A stretch of 64,000 bases of DNA. Origin: Leisingera thetidis (lineage in GTDB: Bacteria > Pseudomonadota > Alphaproteobacteria > Rhodobacterales > Rhodobacteraceae). The notes under the pieces are model-generated. The model had not been told where the DNA came from. It did no database searches and worked only from the letters and a program-made list of their open reading frames with translations. This document shows, piece after piece, positions 57,920 to 64,000 of the stretch. The DNA is taken from assembly GCF_025857195.1 (NCBI RefSeq), contig NZ_CP109787.1:3041501-3105500 (forward strand), given 5' to 3'. A program made the position numbers and the translations under genes. How positions within the stretch are numbered: position 1 is the stretch's first letter; every line of letters starts with the position of its first letter.

Positions 57920-59878
57920 CTACCTGAAGAAAAGGCTCAGAGACGGGAAGAACATCAGGATCAGCGTCACGATTGACATCATGATCACAAAGGGGAACGT
58001 GCCGATGAAGATGTCTCCCAATGTCGTGTTACGGTCGGCGATTGTGGCCTTGACCACATAGACCGTCAGACCGAAAGGCGGGGTGAGAAGACCGATCTCG
58101 ACTGCGATCACCGTGACAATGCCGAACCAGACCAGGTCCCCACCCAGTTCCGGAACAATGGGCAGCGCCAGTGGCAGAAGGATCAGCATGATCGAGGTGC
58201 TGTCCAGGATCATTCCCATCACGATGACGATCGCCACATAGACCAGCAGAAAACCATAAAGCCCCAGCCCGGCGCTGGTGAAAAGCGCAGTGACTTCTTG
58301 CGGTATGGTCGAAAGCGTCAGCATCCTTGAGTACATCGAGGCCGCGATGATCAGCATCAAAATAGAGACGGAAACAAGCCCCGTTTCCACCAGAACGTTC
58401 CAGAAGCGCCGCAAGGTCAGCTTGCGCCGGGCGAGGGCCACGCCGATGGCGGCGGCGGCACCTGCTGCTCCGGCTTCGGTCGGAGTGAAAATACCGGAGT
58501 AGATGCCGCCAAGAACTATCAGCACCAGGACTGCAATCGGTGTCAGCTTGGTCACTGCGCTGCCCCAGGTTTCACCCTCGATCACTGTGGGGCGTTCGGA
58601 TTGCATAACCAGACGCGGCCGCAGGTGCGCCATCAGATAGATGCCTATGCCAAAGACTGCCGCGAGTAGTGCGCCGGGCACGATAGCTGCCAGGAACAGT
58701 GCGCCAACAGAGACCTCGGCCAACACGCCATAGATGATCAGCAGAAGGCTGGGGGGGATCAGCATTCCCAGCACCGAAGACCCCGCGACAACCCCCAGCG
58801 CAAAGCGGTTGTTGTAGCCGTTGGCGACCATCTGGGGGACTGCCACGCGGCTGAAAACCGCGGCAGAGGCAATCGAGATGCCCGTAATCGAGGCAAAGAC
58901 CGCGTTGGCCGCGACTGTCGCCATTCCCAGCCCGCCCTTGATTTTCTGCAAAAGCCAGGCCGCGACGCGAAAGGCATCTTTGCCGATGTCGGCAGCATCC
59001 ACAACCAGCCCCATCAAGACAAAAAGCGGGACGACGCCAAAGAGGTAGCGGTTGATTGCCCCGTCAGCTGCCAGCGCCAGGGAACGCATGGCCACATTCG
59101 GATTGTCGCGGATCAGCCAGATTCCAAGAAAGGAAAGCACGATCAGCGCGACGGCAATATGAGCGCCTGAAAAAATCAGAAGCAGCATGAAGGCAATTGC
59201 CACCAGACCTATCTGCACACGGCCAAGATCGGCTGAAAACAACAGATAGCCCAGGACCAGCAGGACAGCGAAAGCCGCAAAATAGCCCCAGCCCCGGGGC
59301 TGCACGGTCGGCGTGTGAAGGATCTTCAAGGGGGCAACGCGGCCGGAACCGGCCAGTGTTTTGATGTCGTGCAGCACCTGGATGGCAAAAGCCAGGCAGG
59401 TCAGAAGCGATCCGGCAAACAAACAGGCCTTGATCGGCCAAACCGGAGCCGTGAAAACGCCATGTGCGCCGAAAAACTCGTTCTCTATCCATGCATCGGC
59501 CAGTTTGGGCCAGGTGCCCGTGGCAATGACCGCAAACACGAAAATGCCGGCCATGTGGAAAACGATGCGGATCAGGGACGCCGCGAACGGGCGCTCCGCC
59601 TCCAGCCAGCCGATCAGGATATCCGTCCGGGTCATCCGGCCGCTCATCAAGGCGTGGGCGGCCTGCAGGAAAACGATGGCCACAATCGAGTTCGCCACGA
59701 TTTCACTGACACCCTGCAATGGCGTGTTCAGGACAGTGCGGCCAAAGATATCTCCGCAAATCAGGAGCATCAGGCAGAAAATCCAGATGGAGGCCGCGCC
59801 GCTGACGAAACCCGTCAGCGACCGGACACCTGCTTCGGCACGGTCGGTAGTGTGCCGGAATTGCCGTTCAGAGATCAT
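57920..59878 (-). CDS. fused TRAP transporter permease (DctQ-DctM)
   Basis: This 652-residue membrane protein has an N-terminal DctQ-like four-helix part (IWIFCLMLLICGDIFGRTVL, LMSGRMTRTDILIGWLEAER) to about residue 190. The DctM part follows, with FSGAHIAVALIVLSFLGIWL, GMLIPPSLLLIIYGVLAEVS, GIFTPTEAGAAGA and ILDSTSIMLILLPLALPIV. Fused QM subunits are known. Driven by an ion gradient, they import organic acids delivered by the DctP protein, whose gene ends 1 bp before this start. Confidence 0.9.
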   Translation of the reverse strand: MISERQFRHTTDRAEAGVRSLTGFVSGAASIWIFCLMLLICGDIFGRTVLNTPLQGVSEIVANSIVAIVFLQAAHALMSGRMTRTDILIGWLEAERPFAASLIRIVFHMAGIFVFAVIATGTWPKLADAWIENEFFGAHGVFTAPVWPIKACLFAGSLLTCLAFAIQVLHDIKTLAGSGRVAPLKILHTPTVQPRGWGYFAAFAVLLVLGYLLFSADLGRVQIGLVAIAFMLLLIFSGAHIAVALIVLSFLGIWLIRDNPNVAMRSLALAADGAINRYLFGVVPLFVLMGLVVDAADIGKDAFRVAAWLLQKIKGGLGMATVAANAVFASITGISIASAAVFSRVAVPQMVANGYNNRFALGVVAGSSVLGMLIPPSLLLIIYGVLAEVSVGALFLAAIVPGALLAAVFGIGIYLMAHLRPRLVMQSERPTVIEGETWGSAVTKLTPIAVLVLIVLGGIYSGIFTPTEAGAAGAAAAIGVALARRKLTLRRFWNVLVETGLVSVSILMLIIAASMYSRMLTLSTIPQEVTALFTSAGLGLYGFLLVYVAIVIVMGMILDSTSIMLILLPLALPIVPELGGDLVWFGIVTVIAVEIGLLTPPFGLTVYVVKATIADRNTTLGDIFIGTFPFVIMMSIVTLILMFFPSLSLFFR

Positions 59879-60925
59879 TTAACGTGCGTCCCAAGCGATC
59901 TTAGGTGTGATGCCTGCCGCGCGCACTTTTTTCATGTAGGCGGAAACAACCTCTTGCGCGCCTTTCGCAGCATTGGCCTCGGCCCATTCGCCGGCCAGGT
60001 TCGGCAGCCCTGTTTTCCAGGCCTTGATGTCAGCCTCGGGCAATTGGGTCACGGTAGCGCCAGCCTCGGGCAGTTTCGCCAAGAAGCTCTCGTAGCGGGC
60101 CATTACTTCTTCTGCATGGGCCACGGTGTATTCTTCGCCCAGTTCGGTCAGAACCTGCCGCACGTCATCCGACAGCCCATCCCAGACATCTTTGTTGATG
60201 CCAAACCCGCCGGTCATCTGCGCGCCGATCCCAACCAGGGTTACATAGGGTGCAACTTCGTAGTGCTTGTTTGGAAATGCGCCGGTGACGATGACAACGA
60301 CACCGTCGGCAACTCCGGTCTGAATCTGGTTGTAATAGGTGGGGAGCGCTCCGTTGACCGGCACCGCGCCAACGGACTTGATCCAGCTCGCCGAGGGACC
60401 CGGCGCAATGATCTTGCGGCCGTCCAGGTCAGCAAGAGAGTTGACCGGAAAGTTGGTGAACAGGTGATAGGTCTCGACCCCGCTTGCCCCGAGGAAGACG
60501 ATGTTCTGGTCGTCCCAGGCTTTCTGCAGTTGTGGCAGTTCGCGGTGGAGTTCGTTCATGATCTTGAGCGTGGCCACCAGATCGTCGCTCACGAAAGGCA
60601 TGAAATAGGTCATGTTCTGGAGCGGCATCTTGGACCCTTCCCAAAGCGTGCCGACCCAGCCTGCGTCGGTAAGGCCGTCGCCAACTGCCTCAAGTGTGTC
60701 CTTGAAGCCATAAAGCGCTCCGCCATAGGATTCCGTCCATTCGATGCGGTCCTCTGATCCCATCGCTTCAAGGCGTGCATTGGATTGTTCCACTACGGTC
60801 GTGGAAAGCTGCCCCACCCAGGGCAGCACCTCGGGATGGCTTGACGACATGGTGAGGTTGAAGGTCTCGGCCTGGGCTCCGGCGGCCGTCAGGGCGAATG
60901 CAAGAGCTGCAATACTATGTTTCAT
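59879..60925 (-). CDS. TRAP transporter solute-binding protein (DctP)
   Basis: This 348-residue periplasmic protein has a signal peptide (MKHSIAALAFALTAAGAQA, cleavage near residue 19) and DctP features: DGLTDAGWVGTLW, DLDGRKIIAPGPSASWIKSV (with the usual conserved region for the carboxylate-binding Arg) and GALPTYYNQIQTGVADGVV. Ligands of the class are usually carboxylates. In this operon an aromatic acid that leads to a dioxygenase substrate is likely. It lies 46 bp downstream of the nitroreductase gene. Confidence 0.9.
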   Translation of the reverse strand: MKHSIAALAFALTAAGAQAETFNLTMSSSHPEVLPWVGQLSTTVVEQSNARLEAMGSEDRIEWTESYGGALYGFKDTLEAVGDGLTDAGWVGTLWEGSKMPLQNMTYFMPFVSDDLVATLKIMNELHRELPQLQKAWDDQNIVFLGASGVETYHLFTNFPVNSLADLDGRKIIAPGPSASWIKSVGAVPVNGALPTYYNQIQTGVADGVVVIVTGAFPNKHYEVAPYVTLVGIGAQMTGGFGINKDVWDGLSDDVRQVLTELGEEYTVAHAEEVMARYESFLAKLPEAGATVTQLPEADIKAWKTGLPNLAGEWAEANAAKGAQEVVSAYMKKVRAAGITPKIAWDAR

Positions 60926-60971
60926 GATTTCTCCTCCTGTTTTGAGCGGCTCGGACTTGGGTCTTTGCCTT

Positions 60972-61628
60972 TCACAGCGTTTCGCATACGGACTCGTAGC
61001 CGAGCCGGGGCAAGCGCCTGAAAATCTTGGATGTGTCGGCGTATCCGAGGTTCACGAGAAAGTTCGACTTGATCGAAGTGCCGTGGAAGAACTCCTCATC
61101 CACCTTGGCGTTGTCGAAACCTGACATGGCGCCCACATCCAGCCCCACGGCCCGGGCGGCCAGCATGAAATAAGCACCCTGCAAAGTGCCATTGCGGAAG
61201 GCGTTGACTTGTGCCGCCGTGGCGTTGTTGCGGAAGATATCGCTGGCTTCCGGGTTCGGGGGGAACAGTTTGGGAAGCTCTTCCCAGAAGTTCAGGTCAT
61301 AGGCGACGATTGCCGTGACCGGAGCCGTGCGCATCTTGGGGCGGTTGCCCTCGAACAGGCAAGGCTCCAGCCGGTCCTTGGCGTCTTCCGAGCGGATGAA
61401 AAGCACCCGCATCGGCTGCTGGTTCATCGATGTTGGACCCATTTTCGCAATTTCATACAGTGCGCGCAGACTGTCGTCGCTGACGTCCCGGTCCTGCCAG
61501 CCATAATGGGTGCGGGCCTGGTGGAACAACAGCTGCAAGGTGGCTTCGTCTGCGGTCAGTGCGCGGTCCTGCAGAGCCTTGGCAGCAGTTCGGGCGGCAT
61601 CATCCGCCGCAATCACGGGGTCTGTCAT
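60972..61628 (-). CDS. nitroreductase-family protein (RutE/HadB-like)
   Basis: This 218-residue FMN enzyme has MGPTSMNQQPMRVLFIRSED, FRNGTLQGAYFMLAARAVGLDVGAMSGFD and SNFLVNLGYADTSKIFRRLPRL, the RutE/malonic-semialdehyde-reductase branch of the nitroreductase family. It reduces a substrate with NAD(P)H. Start 61628 follows GGAGAAACTG, and its ATG overlaps the BKACE stop (ATGA). An in-frame ATG at 61712 would extend into the BKACE gene. In this pathway it may reduce an enone or aldehyde intermediate of ring cleavage. Confidence 0.85.
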   Translation of the reverse strand: MTDPVIAADDAARTAAKALQDRALTADEATLQLLFHQARTHYGWQDRDVSDDSLRALYEIAKMGPTSMNQQPMRVLFIRSEDAKDRLEPCLFEGNRPKMRTAPVTAIVAYDLNFWEELPKLFPPNPEASDIFRNNATAAQVNAFRNGTLQGAYFMLAARAVGLDVGAMSGFDNAKVDEEFFHGTSIKSNFLVNLGYADTSKIFRRLPRLGYESVCETL

Positions 61629-62470
61629 CAGTTTCTCCTTTGGAAAGGGGGGAGCCCTAGTATCTCGCGCGCTTGATCCGGGGTTGCCACCGGGCGGCCG
61701 TTCTCTGCGCAAATCCCGGCGGTGAGCCGCACCAGCGCAGCGTTTGAAGGCGCCAGTGTGCCGCGGTCGATGCGAACATTGTCCTCAAGCCCGGTGCGGG
61801 CATGGCCGCCTGCGGCTATGGACCATTTGTTGATCTTCAACTGCTCGCGCCCGATGCCCGCAGCGCACCAAGGGGCGCCGGGGAACAGGCGGTTCACGGT
61901 TTCGACATAGAAATCAAAAACGTGACGATCCGCCGGCATGGCGTTTTTCACACCCATGACGAATTGCACATATGGCGTGTCCGCGATCTCACCAGCAGCG
62001 TGCATCTCGGCAGCTTTCAATATGTGGCTGAGATCAAAGGCCTCGATCTCGGGTTTGATGCCATGGGTCTTCATTTCGCTGGCAAGCCATGCAACCAGAT
62101 CCGGCGGATTCTCGTAGACGCGGGCCGGGAAGTTGTTGGAGCCAACCGAAAGCGATGCCATATCGGGACGCAAGGACAGCATGCCGCCCCGCGCCTGCCC
62201 GGCGCCGGAGCGCCCGCCGGTCGAGAACTGAATGATCATCCCGGGGCAATGCTTCTGCAGACCTTCCTGCAGGCGCGCGAACTTTTCCGGGTCGCTGGAC
62301 GGCGTCTGATCGTCGTTGCGCACATGGGCATGGCAGATGGTGGCGCCGGTTTCAAAGGCTTCGTGGGTGCTTTCGATCTGTTCGCTGATGGTGACCGGTA
62401 CTGCCGGGTTGTTCGCCTTGGTCGGCAGCGAGCCGGTGATCGCCACGCAGATGATACAGGGTTCCGCCAT
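61628..62470 (-). CDS. BKACE-family beta-keto acid cleavage enzyme (DUF849)
   Basis: This 280-residue TIM-barrel enzyme has zinc ligands H47 and H49 in TICHAHVRNDD, FSTGGRSGAGQARGG, the SVGSNNFPARVYENPPDL region, IEAFDLSHI and C-terminal HARTGLEDNVRID with the third zinc ligand. BKACE enzymes condense a beta-keto acid with acetyl-CoA to give acetoacetate and an acyl-CoA. Together with the dioxygenase 3 bp upstream it suggests beta-ketoadipate or a related keto acid as substrate. The specificity residues cannot be read with certainty. Confidence 0.9.
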   Translation of the reverse strand: MAEPCIICVAITGSLPTKANNPAVPVTISEQIESTHEAFETGATICHAHVRNDDQTPSSDPEKFARLQEGLQKHCPGMIIQFSTGGRSGAGQARGGMLSLRPDMASLSVGSNNFPARVYENPPDLVAWLASEMKTHGIKPEIEAFDLSHILKAAEMHAAGEIADTPYVQFVMGVKNAMPADRHVFDFYVETVNRLFPGAPWCAAGIGREQLKINKWSIAAGGHARTGLEDNVRIDRGTLAPSNAALVRLTAGICAENGRPVATPDQAREILGLPPFQRRN

Positions 62471-62473
62471 CTC

Positions 62474-63358
62474 TCAGGCTCCCTTCGGCGCCAGCACGAA
62501 ATCGTGCTCGACATCATAGTAAACACCGTCAAAGCCGTTCTCGGCCTGCTTGGCCGGATCTTCGACCGGCACAAACTTGGCCATCAGGCTTTCTTTCACG
62601 CCAAAGACCGCATCCGAGTTGATGTAGGGATCGTCCGGGTCAAAAATATGCGTGGTCAGAGGGTCAAAGCCGTCTTTTGCGATGATGTAGTGGAAGTGCG
62701 CCGGGCGGAACGGGTGGCGTTCCAGCTTGTAGAGCAGCTTGCCGACCGGCCCGTCATCGGGGATCGGATAGAACTTGGGCTTCACGGCCTTGAACCAGTA
62801 ACGCCCATCGGCACCGGTGGTGAATTTGCCTCTCAGGTTAAAGTCCGGCTGGATACCCTTCTGCTGCACGTCATAGAAACCCTCGTCATTTGCCTGCCAG
62901 ACATCAACGGAAACGCCTTCCAGCGGGTTGCCCTCGACATCAAGAATGCGGCCATGCACAAGCATCGGCTCGCCCTTGCCGTCCAGGCAGATGTTCGTTC
63001 CCATTTCGAGTTCCGGCACTCCGTCAACATGGAATGGCCCGAGCACGGTATTCTCGGAGGCCCCGGTGGGGCGGCGCGAATTGATGGCGTCCACCAGCAT
63101 TGAAATGCCCAAGGTGTCGCTCAGCAGAATGAATTCTTGCCGCCAGTCGTCGCACATGTGGCCGGTCTCGGTCAGGAACATGATGGCTTCCATCCATTCC
63201 TCACGGGTCGGTTCGATTTCTTTCACGGCAGCGTGAAGGTGCCGGATTATGACCGCCATAACCTCTTTCAGTCGCGGGTCAGTACATTTTTGCATGCGTC
63301 CAATCACGACTTCCGCGCTGTCGGCTTCGGTGAAAAATCCTTGTTCTTGGGCGTCCAT
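62474..63358 (-). CDS. intradiol ring-cleavage dioxygenase (hydroxyquinol 1,2-dioxygenase-like)
   Basis: This 294-residue enzyme has the intradiol N-terminal dimerisation domain (RMQKCTDPRLKEVMAVIIRH, MFLTETGHMCDDWRQEFILL), then TVLGPFHVDGVPE, and the non-heme iron ligands Tyr in GRYWFKAV, Tyr in KFYPIPDDGPVGKLL, and two His in HPFRPAHFHYI. The overall pattern fits hydroxyquinol or catechol 1,2-dioxygenase, which opens the ring to maleylacetate or muconate. Start 63358 has AGGAGGACAACC upstream, while a longer frame from 63454 overlaps the GST gene. Confidence 0.9.
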   Translation of the reverse strand: MDAQEQGFFTEADSAEVVIGRMQKCTDPRLKEVMAVIIRHLHAAVKEIEPTREEWMEAIMFLTETGHMCDDWRQEFILLSDTLGISMLVDAINSRRPTGASENTVLGPFHVDGVPELEMGTNICLDGKGEPMLVHGRILDVEGNPLEGVSVDVWQANDEGFYDVQQKGIQPDFNLRGKFTTGADGRYWFKAVKPKFYPIPDDGPVGKLLYKLERHPFRPAHFHYIIAKDGFDPLTTHIFDPDDPYINSDAVFGVKESLMAKFVPVEDPAKQAENGFDGVYYDVEHDFVLAPKGA

Positions 63359-63395
63359 TGGGTTGTCCTCCTTCTGGGGCGGGGCTGTGCCCCGG

Positions 63396-64000
63396 TCATT
63401 CGTTTGGCTTGCTTCCGGTGTGCCCGGGCAGGTCAGGTTCTTCCTTGGTCGCAAAGGCGAACCCCGGCCGCCGCCGCTGCCCTTCCATCCAGGCGCGCAA
63501 GGGATCCGGGATCGGGATCCCCAGCGACAGGCCCTGCATTCTGTTGAGGCCGATCGTCAGCGCGATATCGGCGAGAGAGAACTCAGGCCCTGCCATATAG
63601 GGAGACCTGGCGATCCGGCCCGCAGCGCGTTCGGTAAACGTCGCGGCCTTCTGAAGAGCCGCGCTGGCTGAAGGATCGTCGGGCGCAATCTTTTGGTCCC
63701 GCACGACATCCAGAAACAGCATTCTGATCGGCGGCCAGAAGACTAGGGCGAACCAGTCCAGCCAGCAGTCGACCTGCGCCATTGCGGTGGTGTCCGACCC
63801 GTAGAGCGCCCCACAGCGCCGTGCGAGGTGGCGCATGATTGCCTGGCTTTCGAACAGCACATGGTCTTCTTCCTGCCAGACAGGCACGGTGCCGTTCGGG
63901 TTCAGCGCAAGAAACCAGGCGGATTGATTGCCTCCATATTCGCCAGCCAGCGGGCGATGATCCAGACGAATACCCAACTCGGCGCACGTCCAGAGCACCT
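63396..64000 (-). CDS. glutathione S-transferase family protein (5' end outside window)
   Basis: At least 201 residues read to the window edge: VLWTCAELGIRLDHRP, NPNGTVPVWQEEDHVLFESQAIMRHLA (the ESxAI glutathione motif) and a helical C-terminal domain (EFSLADIALTIGLNRMQG). The start lies beyond 64000, since families of this kind begin about 15 residues before KVLWTC. GSTs beside ring-cleavage enzymes often act as maleylacetoacetate or maleylpyruvate isomerase, or dehalogenase. It is upstream of the dioxygenase by 37 bp. Confidence 0.88.
   Translation of the reverse strand, partial: VLWTCAELGIRLDHRPLAGEYGGNQSAWFLALNPNGTVPVWQEEDHVLFESQAIMRHLARRCGALYGSDTTAMAQVDCWLDWFALVFWPPIRMLFLDVVRDQKIAPDDPSASAALQKAATFTERAAGRIARSPYMAGPEFSLADIALTIGLNRMQGLSLGIPIPDPLRAWMEGQRRRPGFAFATKEEPDLPGHTGSKPNE

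Noticed and set aside
59315..60757. 480-codon plus-strand frame across the TRAP genes
   Set aside because: Antisense shadow of dctP and the DctQM gene, both strongly supported.

Overview
The window reads as chromosome or megaplasmid of a marine alphaproteobacterium of the Roseobacter group (Rhodobacterales). The evidence is GC-rich coding with strong G/C third positions, a DMSP lyase of the DddP type beside a BCCT carrier, a non-pyrrolysine MttB-family methyltransferase with a dimethylglycine/sarcosine-dehydrogenase-like flavoprotein, several ABC and TRAP uptake systems, and many IS scars. The genus is inference. No rRNA, tRNA or CRISPR array was seen.

Layout. (1) 1-2.0 kb: end of a MdaB-like quinone reductase gene, diverging from an HxlR regulator and a DehI-type haloacid dehalogenase homologue. 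(2) 2.1-18.5 kb: a large catabolic locus of two divergent operons. Its parts are a CUT1-type sugar ABC transporter, four SnoaL/NTF2-fold proteins (three with two domains), an amidohydrolase, a thioesterase, a non-histidine HisD paralogue, an SDR, a LacI regulator, a bicupin, a MetE-like zinc methyltransferase homologue, an alpha/beta hydrolase and an RraA-like protein. Two LacI-type palindromes lie in the divergent promoter. The substrate is not identifiable from sequence, and this is the best candidate for an undescribed pathway. (3) 18.7-27.8 kb: betaine-type demethylation genes (GlxA/GbdR-like regulator, DMGDH-like, MttB-like), an XRE-cupin regulator with repeated palindromic sites, and a threonine-synthase paralogue overlapping an unknown P-loop kinase, followed by a YdfG-like SDR broken by an amber codon. 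(4) 27.9-36.2 kb: DMSP locus: LysR regulator, 34-bp inverted repeat, aspartase/fumarase-family lyase, aldehyde dehydrogenase, aldo/keto reductase, dddP, BCCT carrier, strong terminator.

(5) 36.4-41.2 kb: mobile-element debris: IS110 and IS3 fragments, a MobC/relaxase pair with a small gene nested in another frame, an IS3-family (IS407-like) element with recognisable ends, and beginnings or ends of host genes cut off by it. (6) 41.2-55.1 kb: a block of about 13.9 kb carrying an ABC-2/HlyD export set and a beta-oxidation set (acyl-CoA ligase, AMACR, LysR, acyl-CoA dehydrogenase, thiolase, FadJ-like). It is bounded by the two halves of one DUF336 (GlcG/HbpS-like) gene, which share a 38-bp near-identical direct repeat. 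The block therefore looks as if it was inserted into that gene, or was brought there by recombination. (7) 55.3-57.2 kb: IclR regulator and an OhrR/Ohr peroxide pair with an operator array. (8) 57.6-64.0 kb: a minus-strand operon joining an intradiol (hydroxyquinol-type) dioxygenase, a BKACE beta-keto-acid cleavage enzyme, a nitroreductase-family enzyme, a TRAP transporter, a YCII protein and a GST cut by the window end, probably for import and degradation of an aromatic acid.
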